This document shows positions 27,919 through 37,378 of a stretch of DNA of 64,000 nucleotides, piece by piece (position 1 is the first letter of the stretch; each line of letters opens with the position of its first letter). The translations under genes were made by a program, and so were the position numbers. Source of the stretch: Tannerella forsythia (GTDB taxonomy: Bacteria; Bacteroidota; Bacteroidia; Bacteroidales; Tannerellaceae); NCBI RefSeq assembly GCF_001006485.1, contig NZ_JUET01000101.1, positions 1-64,000 of the forward strand, given 5' to 3'. The notes below the pieces were generated by a model that saw only the letters and a program-made list of their open reading frames with translations, had not been told where the DNA came from and did no database searches.

Positions 27919-27956
27919 TAAAAAAAGAATGCCGTTCGCACCCGTGGCGAAGGCAT
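27919..27956 (-). terminator. Rho-independent terminator after the bamA-skp operon
   Basis: On the minus strand ATGCCTTCGC pairs with GCGAACGGCAT (one bulge), followed by a run of seven T (plus A 27920-27926). It ends the transcript of the two skp genes just before murI. Confidence 0.8.
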
Positions 27957-27993
27957 CCTCCTTTTCCATTATGATTATACGAACCTTAAAACG

Positions 27994-28488
27994 TTATTTA
28001 ATACCGAGTTTAGCTTTCACAAAATCGGTCGCATCAACCGCATCATTCCCCTTGTAAAGCAATACTTGCGGGTTCAGTATGTAGGTGTATCCTTTTTCAT
28101 CGCCCACCGCTTTGATGGCATCCTGCATCTTTTGCTGGATCGGAGCATACAGTTCCTGCTGTTTCTTCTGCATCTCCTGCTGAGCCACCGGTACGAAGTT
28201 CTGAATACGGGTCTCCAGATCCTGAATCTCCTGCTGACGACGCAACTTAATGTTTTCCGTCAACGAATCCTGCTGCGACATATATTCCGAATACTTCTTC
28301 GTGTATTCGTCCTGCATCGTCTTAAATTCCTTTTCATACTGTTCGTTGAGCGTTGCCAATTGTTTTTCGACTGCAGAAACTTCCGGCATGATATTGAAAA
28401 TATCGGCCGTGTTCACAATCGCGATTTTGTCCTGTGCAAAGACTCCTAACGGAAGGAGCATAAAAATCAGCACGATTAACTTCTTCAT
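27994..28488 (-). CDS. OmpH/Skp-family periplasmic chaperone (second copy)
   Basis: 164 residues. Signal peptide ending GVFAQ, KIAIVNTADIFNIMPE start, then a long charged coiled coil (about 40-125, Q/E/K-rich) and a C-terminal strand GYTYILNPQVLLY. Skp trimers hold unfolded outer-membrane proteins on the way to BamA. It is the last gene of the DUF6089-uppS-bamA-skp-skp run. Confidence 0.92.
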   Translation of the reverse strand: MKKLIVLIFMLLPLGVFAQDKIAIVNTADIFNIMPEVSAVEKQLATLNEQYEKEFKTMQDEYTKKYSEYMSQQDSLTENIKLRRQQEIQDLETRIQNFVPVAQQEMQKKQQELYAPIQQKMQDAIKAVGDEKGYTYILNPQVLLYKGNDAVDATDFVKAKLGIK

Positions 28489-28552
28489 TTCTCTATGATC
28501 TTTATAAAATTAAATAGTTCGTTTTATCCAACAAGCGTCCAAAGGTACGAAT

Positions 28553-29071
28553 TTATTTCGAATATCCCAACTTCATCAACACTTCGTTACTGATGTCTAT
28601 TTGAGGCGAAGCGAAGATCACGCTGCCGGCCGAAGCGCGATCGACGACCATTTGATAACCTTTGTTCGAAGCGATCTCTTTGACGGCATTGTAGATCTCG
28701 TCCTGAATCGGTTTCATCAGGCTCTCGCGTTTCTTATACAGTTCGCCGTCGGCTCCGAAATATTTCCGTTTCAGCTCCTGCGCCTGCTGTTCTTTTTTCA
28801 CAATCTCTTCCTCGCGCTTCGTCTTCATCTCGGCTGAGAGAAAAACAAGATCGCTCTGGTAGGTCTTGTACATGTTTTGAGCTTCCTGCTGAATGGCTTC
28901 GATTTCGTTCTGCCATTTCTTTGAAAGCTGTGACAACTGTTCGTTCGTCATTTCATACGCCGGAATATTTTTCAGAATATATTCCATATCGACGAGTGCG
29001 AATTTCTGTGCCATTGATGCTACCGAGCATAACAGCGCCATGCTTATGAGCAAAATACTTTTTCTTTTCAT
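28553..29071 (-). CDS. OmpH/Skp-family periplasmic chaperone (first copy)
   Basis: 172 residues. Signal peptide ending ASMAQ, KFALVDMEYILKNIPAYE, a coiled coil from about 45 to 130, and GYQMVVDRASAGSVIFASP near the end. It is only distantly similar to the neighbouring copy, so they are paralogues, not a recent duplication. Follows bamA by 81 bases on the same strand. Confidence 0.92.
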   Translation of the reverse strand: MKRKSILLISMALLCSVASMAQKFALVDMEYILKNIPAYEMTNEQLSQLSKKWQNEIEAIQQEAQNMYKTYQSDLVFLSAEMKTKREEEIVKKEQQAQELKRKYFGADGELYKKRESLMKPIQDEIYNAVKEIASNKGYQMVVDRASAGSVIFASPQIDISNEVLMKLGYSK

Positions 29072-29152
29072 AATCCTTATCCTTAAAAAAATGATCTGTT
29101 CCTGTTGACTCTAAAACTTGCGGATGGTTTGATTTGTACATTCTAAATTACG

Positions 29153-31861
29153 TTAAAACTCTTGTCCTAAGATAAAATGGAAATGACTTCCGCCGGTTTT
29201 ATGATACCCGTAAGGTTTGTCGAATCCGTAAGCCCAATCGATGCCCATCATCCCAATCATCGGGAGGAAGATACGTACGCCGACACCGGCCGAACGTTTT
29301 AGATCGAACGGATGAAAATCTTTCACCGTTTTCCATGCATTTCCGGCTTCCACAAAAGCCAGTCCGTAAATTGTGGACGACGGTTCCAAAATAAATGGAT
29401 AACGCAATTCCATCGACAGACGTGAATACGCATAGCCCTCGGGGACTTGCTCGTTCTGACCGGCCAACGACATGTTATCGTATCCGCGCAGAGCGATCAT
29501 CTCCGTTGCATAATAGCTGGAGTAGCCGGTCATCCCGTCGCCACCGACCTGAAACGTTTCAAACGGCGAGATTTTGTTCTTGTTGAAATACCCCAAAAAG
29601 CCGTATTCCACACGCGACATCAAGACGGGCGTACGCTTCGGACCGTTGTTTTGCGGCAGCGGGGCGAGTGGGAAGAAAACCTTACCTTGAAATTTCCATT
29701 TGTGGTATTCGATGAGTTTATGCTTCTCTGCAGGGTCGGTGATCTTGGCATAATCTTTTCCGTCGAAGAGCGAATAAGGCGGAGTCAGCGAAACGGAAGC
29801 AACGAACTGTGAACCGTAACGCGTGTACAACGGGTTATCGACCGAGCTGCGTTGCAGACTCAGGTCAACACTGATTTTGTGACAAACGCCATCCTTGATC
29901 AGGAAGTAGCGATCCCAATTTTTCAGGCTGTACAACTGGTAATTCAATGTCAGCATGGTGTAGAAATAATCGTCCGGCCAACTCAAACGCTTTCCGAAGC
30001 CCAAATTGATTCCAATCATTTGCATGTATTTATCGGGGTCGTAAGCCGATTCGTAGAAACCGGATCCTCCATCGCCATAATATCCCGAACGGCCTCCGTA
30101 ATAGCCACCCATATAAGGATTAAACCTCGACAAGCGATCATTGAGGAAGCGATTGTTGAAGTCCGTAATCTTCGAATAATAGGCGCTTGCCGAGAACGTA
30201 TTGGGGCGTTTGCCTCCGAACCACGGATCAAGGAAAGAGATGCTGTACGACTGGAAGTATTTCCCGCTTGTCTGCCCGCTGATGGTGAACGTCTGCCCTT
30301 CGCCCTGTGGGATGATCCCGCGATATGTACCCGGGTGAAAAAGATTCTTCACCGAGAAGTTATTGAATTTCAAACTCACCTTTCCCAAAAGTCCGGTCGG
30401 ACCCCATCCGGCCGAAAGCTCGACCTGATCATTGGCTTTTGAGGTCAGGTTATATCGGATATCTACCGTTCCGTTGTCCGGGTTGGGAATCGGCTCGGGA
30501 TTCATATTTTCCGGATCGAAGTGTCCTGTCTGTGCAATCTCGCGTGCAGAACGAATCAAGTCTTCACGACTGAAGAGTTGTCCCGGCTTCGTACGTAATT
30601 CCCTGCGAATGTTGTTTTCGTACAAGCGGTCGTTTCCGTTGATGATGATCTTGTTGATCGTTGCCTGCGGCCCTTCCTGAATACGAATCTCGAGCGAGAT
30701 GGAATCGTTATCGACTTCTACTTCCACCGGGTCGGCATAGAAAAAGAGATACCCGTTATTATAATACACGTTTGAAACGGCATCATCGTCGGACTGCAGG
30801 CGCTCCTGCAACTTTTTCTGGTTGTAGACATCGCCGGCTTTCATGTTCAGCAGGGTCGCTAATTGTTCGGTCGGGTATTTCGTATTTCCTACAAACTGGA
30901 TATCTTTCAAGTAGTACTTGTGCCCTTCGTCGATAGTCAGGTAGATGCTTATGTGTTTATCGCTGATGGTTACGATGCTGTCTGATACGATCGTCGCATC
31001 GCGGTAACCGAATTCGTTATACTTGTCGATGAGGTTCTTCTTATCGTTCTCATACTCTTCGCTCGTGAATTTCTTCGTGCTGAAAAGTTCCATCCAGCTG
31101 AGCCGAAAGCGTTTGGAAAGATCGAATTTCTCGTTTGTCTTTTTCATTGCCTTCTTCAGCGTGAAATCCGACAGCGCTTCGTTGCCGATAAGATGAATCT
31201 CCTCTATTTTCGTCTTTTGGTTCTTGTCGATATTTACTTCGAGTATGACTTCGCCTTCTTTTGATACATCGTTGCGCTGCACCATGTCGACCTCAATGTT
31301 TTTAAAGCCTTTGGCATCAAAGTATTTTTTGATAAGCGTCTCCGCACGGTCTAAGACATTCGGCGTAATCTGATGTCCTTTACGCAAGCCGAGTTTTACT
31401 TCCAAATCTTCCCGTTCGCTTTTTTTCACGCCGTTATAATGAATTTCGGAAATACGCGGGCGTTGTTTCAGGCGAATCTCCAACCATACTTTGCCGTCCT
31501 CGATACGGGAGGCCAGGATTTTGACATCCGAGAACAGTCCGTGTTTCCAAAAACGCTTGACCGCTCCCGTTATCTCATCGCCCGGAATCGATACCTCATC
31601 TCCGACAGACAATCCGGAGAAACCGATCAGCACGAAGTCGTCGTAGTTTCTTGCGCCCGTCACCTGAATACCGGCAATCGTATAACGTTTCGGGGTGAGT
31701 GAATAAGAGACGTCAGGCACTTCGCCTTTCGATACGGTGTCTTTTACCTCCGACGGGATCAGGTCCGACAGTACGGTGCCGTTTATTTGCGCCGTACCTC
31801 CCCACACCGTCACGCCCAACAGGGCTGTCATTAGCAAGCGTATTTTTTTATACATACACAT
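29153..31861 (-). CDS. bamA: Outer-membrane protein assembly factor BamA
   Basis: 902 residues. Signal segment at the N-terminus, five POTRA-like repeats to about 480 (IAGIQVTGARNYDD, ISEIHYNGVKKSE, IEEIHLIGNEALSD, LKDIQFVGNTKYPT, INKIIINGNDRLYE), then the barrel with RGYDNMSLAG (conserved RG-Y/F loop) and C-terminal FILGQEF. It inserts beta-barrels into the outer membrane. Insert GGYYGGRSGYYGDGGSG in the barrel is a Gly/Tyr-rich surface loop typical of Bacteroidetes versions. Confidence 0.95.
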   Translation of the reverse strand: MCMYKKIRLLMTALLGVTVWGGTAQINGTVLSDLIPSEVKDTVSKGEVPDVSYSLTPKRYTIAGIQVTGARNYDDFVLIGFSGLSVGDEVSIPGDEITGAVKRFWKHGLFSDVKILASRIEDGKVWLEIRLKQRPRISEIHYNGVKKSEREDLEVKLGLRKGHQITPNVLDRAETLIKKYFDAKGFKNIEVDMVQRNDVSKEGEVILEVNIDKNQKTKIEEIHLIGNEALSDFTLKKAMKKTNEKFDLSKRFRLSWMELFSTKKFTSEEYENDKKNLIDKYNEFGYRDATIVSDSIVTISDKHISIYLTIDEGHKYYLKDIQFVGNTKYPTEQLATLLNMKAGDVYNQKKLQERLQSDDDAVSNVYYNNGYLFFYADPVEVEVDNDSISLEIRIQEGPQATINKIIINGNDRLYENNIRRELRTKPGQLFSREDLIRSAREIAQTGHFDPENMNPEPIPNPDNGTVDIRYNLTSKANDQVELSAGWGPTGLLGKVSLKFNNFSVKNLFHPGTYRGIIPQGEGQTFTISGQTSGKYFQSYSISFLDPWFGGKRPNTFSASAYYSKITDFNNRFLNDRLSRFNPYMGGYYGGRSGYYGDGGSGFYESAYDPDKYMQMIGINLGFGKRLSWPDDYFYTMLTLNYQLYSLKNWDRYFLIKDGVCHKISVDLSLQRSSVDNPLYTRYGSQFVASVSLTPPYSLFDGKDYAKITDPAEKHKLIEYHKWKFQGKVFFPLAPLPQNNGPKRTPVLMSRVEYGFLGYFNKNKISPFETFQVGGDGMTGYSSYYATEMIALRGYDNMSLAGQNEQVPEGYAYSRLSMELRYPFILEPSSTIYGLAFVEAGNAWKTVKDFHPFDLKRSAGVGVRIFLPMIGMMGIDWAYGFDKPYGYHKTGGSHFHFILGQEF

Positions 31862-31867
31862 GGTTCG

Positions 31868-32614
31868 TTATGATTGATTTAATTGATCGCTTGTCTTGCC
31901 GAAGCGCCGCTCGCGCTGCTGGTAAGACCGGATGGCCTGATAGAATTCTTCTTCTCTGAAATCAGGCCAGTATATCTCGGTAAAATAAAGTTCGGCATAC
32001 GATAACTGCCACAGTAGAAAATTGCTGATGCGCTGTTCTCCTCCGGTGCGAATCAACAAATCCGGATCGGGGATGTCGCGTGTAGTCAGACGGCTTGCAA
32101 AAAGCTCTTCCGTTACCTCTTCGGCGCGGAGTTGTCCGCAGGCGGCTTCTTCGGTCAGTGCTTTTACAGCGTGCAGAATCTCCCAGCGCGACGAATAGCT
32201 TAAGGCCAGCACTAAGGTGGTACCCGTGTTGACCGACGTTTGGCGCAGACACTCGCAGAGTGTTGTCCGTACCTCGTGGGGCAGACGATCTAGGTCGCCG
32301 ATAGCCATCAGGCGCACGTTATTTTTCATCAAGTCCGGCGTCTCCCGGTGAATGGCTGCGACCATCAGTCCCATCAGTGCATGCACCTCTGCTTCGGGAC
32401 GGTCCCAGTTTTCCATAGAGAACGTGTAGACCGTCAGGTACCGTAGCCCGAGGGTTGTCGCTGCTTCCACCACCTTACGTACGGAGACGACCCCTTCGCG
32501 GTGGCCTTCGCTTCGGTCTTTCCCGCGCTCTTTCGCCCACCGGCCGTTCCCGTCCATAATAATTGCCACGTGCTGTGGCAAGCGGTCTCTGTCGATCTGT
32601 TCTATCACTGACAT
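31868..32614 (-). CDS. uppS: Isoprenyl transferase (undecaprenyl diphosphate synthase)
   Basis: 248 residues. HVAIIMDGNGRWAKERG with catalytic Asp, GHREGVVSVRKVV, YTFSMENWDRP, LALSYSSRWEI and DLLIRTGGEQRISNFLLWQLSYAELYF are all diagnostic. It makes the lipid carrier for peptidoglycan and O-antigen. Six bases upstream of bamA. Confidence 0.95.
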   Translation of the reverse strand: MSVIEQIDRDRLPQHVAIIMDGNGRWAKERGKDRSEGHREGVVSVRKVVEAATTLGLRYLTVYTFSMENWDRPEAEVHALMGLMVAAIHRETPDLMKNNVRLMAIGDLDRLPHEVRTTLCECLRQTSVNTGTTLVLALSYSSRWEILHAVKALTEEAACGQLRAEEVTEELFASRLTTRDIPDPDLLIRTGGEQRISNFLLWQLSYAELYFTEIYWPDFREEEFYQAIRSYQQRERRFGKTSDQLNQS

Positions 32615-32629
32615 CTTTTTTCTTTCCGT

Positions 32630-33370
32630 CTAATGTTTCGATAATCCCATCAATACATCAATGCCTTTGGCGCTGTTGCATTTCCGGTTGCGTGGACCGA
32701 AATCCCACGTTAAGAACAGTGTCATGAGCGTATACCAATCCTGATTCTTCATCACACTGCTCTTTATCTTGTAAGGAGCATTTAGCTCCTTGTTATCTAA
32801 TCCGTCACCAAACAACTTGCGGACAGAAATTTCCATGCCGAGGTTGACCCGGTTCTTTAGTTTATATTTCACTCCTGCACCGATCGGGATATTCAGGCCG
32901 GCAAATGTCCCGCCGTCCCCCGGAGCAACCGTGCCACCGACTCCGAACAGCAGATAAGGGGCGATCCGTCTCGTATTTAAGTACGGAAACTTATCGCTGT
33001 AGGGAAAAAAATTGAACTCGAACTGTCCTCCCAGATCGAAGACGTTTCGTGTAAACGACGTCTGCAATCCGTTGGGGAATACATTCTCGAGTCCGTTCGT
33101 GCTGCCCGATAACTGCGCCCAAGTCAGATTCCCTTTGAAGGCGATCCGAAAGTTCGCATTATACCGAAACATCATTCCGATCGACGGATTGAGTCCTTTC
33201 AGCACCGCATTCTTATTGGCGTCGCCCATATAAAACGCACCACCGCCCATCCCTCCGATTTCGTATCGGTATTCCTGTGCATACAGTGCCCCTATCGGAA
33301 CGGTAAGCAGAAGAACGGTCAGCCAGCGTCGAAAAAAAGTGATTGACATTTCTTTTGTTATTACAGTCAT
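32630..33370 (-). CDS. DUF6089-type outer-membrane beta-barrel protein
   Basis: 246 residues (start may be the internal ATG giving MSITFFRRW). Signal peptide ending LYAQ, then YEIGGMGGGAFYMGDANKN and alternating amphipathic strands with PYLLFGVGGTVAPGDGGTFAG and a final LTWDFGPR. This protein commonly precedes uppS-bamA in Bacteroidetes and starts the envelope operon here. Function unknown. The -7 box TAATTTTG (minus, 33400-33407) is about 30 bases upstream. Confidence 0.82.
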   Translation of the reverse strand: MTVITKEMSITFFRRWLTVLLLTVPIGALYAQEYRYEIGGMGGGAFYMGDANKNAVLKGLNPSIGMMFRYNANFRIAFKGNLTWAQLSGSTNGLENVFPNGLQTSFTRNVFDLGGQFEFNFFPYSDKFPYLNTRRIAPYLLFGVGGTVAPGDGGTFAGLNIPIGAGVKYKLKNRVNLGMEISVRKLFGDGLDNKELNAPYKIKSSVMKNQDWYTLMTLFLTWDFGPRNRKCNSAKGIDVLMGLSKH

Positions 33371-33399
33371 TACCTTTCTTTCTAACGTGAGAAACCGTA

Positions 33400-33407
33400 C
33401 AAAATTA
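33400..33407 (-). promoter_or_regulatory. -7 box for DUF6089-uppS-bamA-skp-skp
   Basis: TAATTTTG on the minus strand upstream of the operon's first ATG. Confidence 0.5.
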
Positions 33408-33418
33408 TTTCCCGTACC

Positions 33419-34783
33419 TCATTCCTTGAACCCTAAACGGTTTATACGTCCACGCCACAACTCATCGAGTACAGCGCGATCATGCTTTTCTTTTCCGCCG
33501 AAAAGCAGCATGTAGTTATCTTTGTCTACCAATAACGAAGCATAGCCTCGCGGTTGGAAGGTTTCAGGCAGTACAATCAGCTTATTGACCAGTGTCCATG
33601 ACAGTCCTCTGTTTGCCGAGCGATAGATTTTTCGGGAGGCTGTCTTCGAAGCATTGAAACCGCCGATCAGATAAATTTGATTGTCGTAGAAGGAAACGGC
33701 AGCGCCTTCACACGGCTCTATACCTGCTGTGGTGGAGTGATTCAAGCTTACCCATCTCAGTCCGTCGGTTGTTTCCCACGAGAGATTACTTAATTCGCCG
33801 TTTCGTTTTTTTCCGGCGATAACGAGCAAGTGACGGTAGAAAACCGCCTCGTAACCCACTGTCCCGAATCCTTCGAACGGGAACGCTTCCGGCACCGTTT
33901 CTCCGGTCGTCCACTTCCCTTTGGCATTCATCGACGCAAAGTGCCATGAGTCACTATTCTTTACGATGGCGGCCAGCGCCGAAGGACGTGATGACTGTGT
34001 CACCGAATCGACGACGCCCAGCAAAACCTTTATTTCAGGGGCTCCGCCGACTATCGACCAGTCCGTGCCATTATCCGAGCGGTACAGCAACCCGTCTGCA
34101 GCAGGTGCGTAAAGGGCTTCTCCGTAAACAGTTATTTGACTTAGGACAAGCGTCTTTCCGGAAAGACCGTTGAGTGAGGAGGCGATCCATGTTTTGGCGT
34201 CATCCGACTGATAGAGTAGATCATTTCCGGCCTTGCGTACAAACATCCGGTATTTGCCTCTCCACTCCAATACGCGCTGCTCTTCTCTTTCCGTGTCCAG
34301 CAGTTTTTCCGTTCGCAACCATGTCATCGAGTCCGGTTTTTGCTGATGGACATTCAATTTGGCCGTATACGTTTTTACGGATTTGCCGTTGTAGGAATAG
34401 ACATCGAAACGGATGGGTTTCGAAAGGTCGAGCGAATCGGAACCGTTCCAGTTCTTTCTTTCTTTCGTCGTTTCCTGATATACTTCGACAGCCGAAGGAG
34501 GCGGTCCGTCATACTTCACATTGCAAATGATTTTGCGGTTGATGACGGTCCCGTAAGGCATGGAATCCCGGTTGTATATTTCGCCTTTGATCTGGTCAAT
34601 GGTAAAGACCACCTGTGCCAAGCCGCGAATGGAGTCGTTCTTCAACGAAAAAGAAGCGATCTGGCAGTTATCCTGCACCCAGTTGGGTACTTCGAGTTCT
34701 TTATTATTCAAGCAAGAAGACAACAAAAGAGCCGCCATACATGCGGCTGTTCCTGATTGTAACCTGTTCTTTTTCATTGACAC
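33419..34783 (-). CDS. DUF6242-like lipoprotein with sialidase/kelch-type repeats
   Basis: 454 residues. Lipobox LLSSC, an N-terminal Ig-like part with TAKLNVHQ, then repeated strands of the Asp-box/kelch kind: LLYQSDDAKTWIASS, LLYRSDNGTDWSIV, LSWETTDGLRWVSL, KIYRSANRGLSWTLV. This predicts a beta-propeller on the cell surface or in the periplasm. Ligand unknown. -7 box TACTTTTG lies 27 bases upstream. Confidence 0.75.
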   Translation of the reverse strand: MSMKKNRLQSGTAACMAALLLSSCLNNKELEVPNWVQDNCQIASFSLKNDSIRGLAQVVFTIDQIKGEIYNRDSMPYGTVINRKIICNVKYDGPPPSAVEVYQETTKERKNWNGSDSLDLSKPIRFDVYSYNGKSVKTYTAKLNVHQQKPDSMTWLRTEKLLDTEREEQRVLEWRGKYRMFVRKAGNDLLYQSDDAKTWIASSLNGLSGKTLVLSQITVYGEALYAPAADGLLYRSDNGTDWSIVGGAPEIKVLLGVVDSVTQSSRPSALAAIVKNSDSWHFASMNAKGKWTTGETVPEAFPFEGFGTVGYEAVFYRHLLVIAGKKRNGELSNLSWETTDGLRWVSLNHSTTAGIEPCEGAAVSFYDNQIYLIGGFNASKTASRKIYRSANRGLSWTLVNKLIVLPETFQPRGYASLLVDKDNYMLLFGGKEKHDRAVLDELWRGRINRLGFKE

Positions 34784-34809
34784 AATTATTATGCTGTAAA
34801 ATTAGAGCA

Positions 34810-34817
34810 CAAAAGTA
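34810..34817 (-). promoter_or_regulatory. -7 box for the DUF6242-like lipoprotein
   Basis: TACTTTTG on the minus strand, matching TAnnTTTG. Confidence 0.6.
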
Positions 34818-34888
34818 GAAATTTTTTTTCTTTGCCGCCTACATCGGATCGGTTTTATAGAATTTTAGTGTCCCCTTCAGAGATTTGT

Positions 34889-35962
34889 TTAGAAATGCTT
34901 ATGCGTGAATATGGCAAGGGTATGTCCTGCATCTTTGCCGGAACGTATCGGTCGTTCCCCTTCCCACACGGCACCGTTTGCCGATCGGATATCGGCGGCC
35001 TTTACACCTCTTCCGAGTACAACGGGCGTCGTTTCGATTCGCGCCTCGTCCCACAGTCCCAGCTCCATAAAACGACGATGCAGCAAGGCACCGCCCTCGA
35101 CGAGCAACGACTGAATCTGCTTCTCATGGAGCGACAGCAATATTTGTGGGATGAGCGGTGCTGTAACGTCGAGCGGCAGATACTCGGTTTGCCCTTCTAC
35201 GCCGCTTTTCTGCGCATTGTAAACGAGGGTGCGTACAACCCCGTCGAACAGGGTAGCCGAGGTCGGAACACGCAAGGTGCGGTCTGGCAAGACACGGACA
35301 GGATGTTTTCCCGCCCAATGACGTACGGTCAGCGAAGGATTGTCAAGATAAGCCGTACGGGTACCGACCATAATGGCATCGACCTCGGAGCGGAGTTTGT
35401 GTACCATGCGTACCGTAGTCGCGCATGACAACCACGCAGCCGGCACTGAGGCATCCGTCCGGAGACGGTCGAGAAATCCGTCGGCACTTTGCGCCCATTT
35501 TAAAATGACATAAGGGCGACGATGGGTCTGAGCAGTCATAAAAAAGCGGTTCAGATGAAGAGCTTCCTTTTCCAGTACCCCTGTTTTTACGTCAATCCCT
35601 GCTTCTTTCAGCCTCCGGACTCCTTGTCCCGAAACGGCAGGAAACGGATCGGTGCAGGCAATGACGACACGGGGTATCCGTTTGCGGATAATCAGTTCGG
35701 TGCAAGGCTGCGTCTTGCCGTGATGTGAACAAGGCTCCAGATTGACGTAGAGCGTAGAATCTCTCAACAACGCCTCATCGCGCACCGAAGCGATCGCATG
35801 TACTTCAGCATGGGCTCCGCCAAACTGCCGATGATACCCTTCGCCGATGATGCGTTCGCGGTGCACCACCACCGCGCCGACCATCGGATTCGGCGCTACC
35901 ATGCCTGCTCCGGCGGCTGCCAGCATCAAACAGCGCTCTATATATTTTTCGTCCGTATCCAT
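34889..35962 (-). CDS. ribD: Bifunctional riboflavin deaminase/reductase RibD
   Basis: 357 residues. Deaminase zinc site GGAHAEVHA and EPCSHHGKTQPCTE in the first 145 residues; reductase half with VILKWAQSADGF, VDAIMVGTRTAYLDNPSLTVR and LLVEGGALLHRRFM. It performs steps two and three of riboflavin synthesis. Divergent from prmC across only 61 bases. Confidence 0.95.
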   Translation of the reverse strand: MDTDEKYIERCLMLAAAGAGMVAPNPMVGAVVVHRERIIGEGYHRQFGGAHAEVHAIASVRDEALLRDSTLYVNLEPCSHHGKTQPCTELIIRKRIPRVVIACTDPFPAVSGQGVRRLKEAGIDVKTGVLEKEALHLNRFFMTAQTHRRPYVILKWAQSADGFLDRLRTDASVPAAWLSCATTVRMVHKLRSEVDAIMVGTRTAYLDNPSLTVRHWAGKHPVRVLPDRTLRVPTSATLFDGVVRTLVYNAQKSGVEGQTEYLPLDVTAPLIPQILLSLHEKQIQSLLVEGGALLHRRFMELGLWDEARIETTPVVLGRGVKAADIRSANGAVWEGERPIRSGKDAGHTLAIFTHKHF

Positions 35963-35984
35963 TTGATCTGTGTCAAAAATTCCG

Positions 35985-35992
35985 TACCTTTG
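35985..35992 (+). promoter_or_regulatory. Promoter of prmC-recX-comF
   Basis: TACCTTTG with TTG (35963-35965) 19 bases upstream, the full Bacteroidetes -33/-7 pattern. It places the prmC start at ATG 36024, not at the longer ORF start 35970. Confidence 0.72.
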
Positions 35993-36023
35993 TCATTATT
36001 TATTTTATTTCGATGATCGCGTC

Positions 36024-36878
36024 ATGCAAGAAACAATAGACTACATCAAGATAAGCCTCAGAAGAATGTTTTATTCGGTGGAAGAGGCTCAGTACCTTGC
36101 CCGCTTGATTCTCGAACGTATTTGCGGTCTGACGCCAGCCCAGCAAATTATGTGCAAAGATAAGCAAATTAGTGAGACGGAGAAAGAAGCTATCCGGGAG
36201 GTGGTGGAGCGTCTGTGCTGTGCGGAGCCGATACAGTATATTTTCGGAGACTGTGAGTTTCACGGACTTCGGTTCGAGGTGAACCCCTCGGTACTGATTC
36301 CCCGTCCCGAGACGAGCGAGCTGGTGGAACTTATCGTCCGTCATCATACCGAAACGGGACTGAAGGTACTTGATATCGGTACCGGAAGCGGATGTATCGC
36401 CGTCTCTCTGGCAAAGATGCTGCATAAGGCTACGGTTACGGCCATCGATATTAGTGATGATGCATTGGTTGTTGCCCGACGCAATGCCGAAGCCCATCAA
36501 GCCGATATCCGGTTTCTGCAAGCCGATATCCTGTCCGAATCGCCTTTGGACGAAATATCCCAGCCAGCCTTCGACGTGATCGTCAGCAATCCGCCCTATG
36601 TAACGATGGAGGAGAGATTCCAGACGGAAGCCCGTGTCCTCTTTCATGAGCCTTGGGAGGCGTTATTTGTCCCTGATGACGATCCGTTGCGTTTCTATCG
36701 GCATATCGCAGCGCATGGGCGAAGATGGCTGTCGGAAGGCGGACGATTGTACTTTGAGATCAATACGGCTTACGGAAAGCAGCTCGTATCGTTGTTGCAG
36801 GAAACGGGCTACCGAGATATCGAGATTGTCCGTGACATATCCGGCAAAGAACGGTTCATACAATGTTCGAAAAACTGA
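36024..36878 (+). CDS. prmC: Release factor glutamine methyltransferase
   Basis: 284 residues from ATG 36024. N-terminal helical domain, then VLIPRPETSELVELI, SAM loop VLDIGTGSGCIAVSLA and the catalytic IVSNPPYV. It methylates the GGQ Gln of release factors RF1/RF2. The end overlaps recX by 16 bases. Confidence 0.94.
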   Translation: MQETIDYIKISLRRMFYSVEEAQYLARLILERICGLTPAQQIMCKDKQISETEKEAIREVVERLCCAEPIQYIFGDCEFHGLRFEVNPSVLIPRPETSELVELIVRHHTETGLKVLDIGTGSGCIAVSLAKMLHKATVTAIDISDDALVVARRNAEAHQADIRFLQADILSESPLDEISQPAFDVIVSNPPYVTMEERFQTEARVLFHEPWEALFVPDDDPLRFYRHIAAHGRRWLSEGGRLYFEINTAYGKQLVSLLQETGYRDIEIVRDISGKERFIQCSKN

Positions 36879-37378
36879 AGGAGACAGAAACAAGGGATGA
36901 AGCCGAAATGTTGCACCGCGCGGCGGCGTATTGCTCCATAGCTGAGCGTTGCATCTACGATGTGCGTAAGAAGATCGCGAGTGCCGGTCTTTCGCCCGAA
37001 AGCGAAGAGCGTATTATTGCCCGCCTGATCGAAGAGAAATTCATTGACGAAGCCCGTTTCTGCCGCTGCTTCGTCAGCGATAAATCCCGCTTTAACGAGT
37101 GGGGACGGATCAAAATGAGCGGTGCATTGAGGCGGAAAGGCATTGCACAGAGTTTGATAGATGAGGCATTGAGCCGGATCGATGAAGATGATTATCGACG
37201 TATCTTGACGGAATTGCTCATACGCAAGAAACGTACGGTGCGGAGCGTGTCGGACACGGATTTGTTTGTAAAACTCTGCCGTTTTGCGGTGAACAAGGGA
37301 TATGAACAGTCATTGGTTGTTCAATGTGTCAAGAAGTTATGTCAAGGGGGCCGTTTTGATGACGACGATCTGGAATGA
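36863..37378 (+). CDS. recX: Regulatory protein RecX
   Basis: 171 residues. Three-helix repeats of RecX: AAAYCSIAERCIYDVRKKI, RLIEEKFIDEARFCRCFVSDKSRFNEWGRIKMSGALRRKGI and the C-terminal LCRFAVNKGYEQSLVVQCV. It inhibits RecA filaments. Overlaps both prmC and comF, so all three are translated from one compact message. Confidence 0.9.
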   Translation: MFEKLKETETRDEAEMLHRAAAYCSIAERCIYDVRKKIASAGLSPESEERIIARLIEEKFIDEARFCRCFVSDKSRFNEWGRIKMSGALRRKGIAQSLIDEALSRIDEDDYRRILTELLIRKKRTVRSVSDTDLFVKLCRFAVNKGYEQSLVVQCVKKLCQGGRFDDDDLE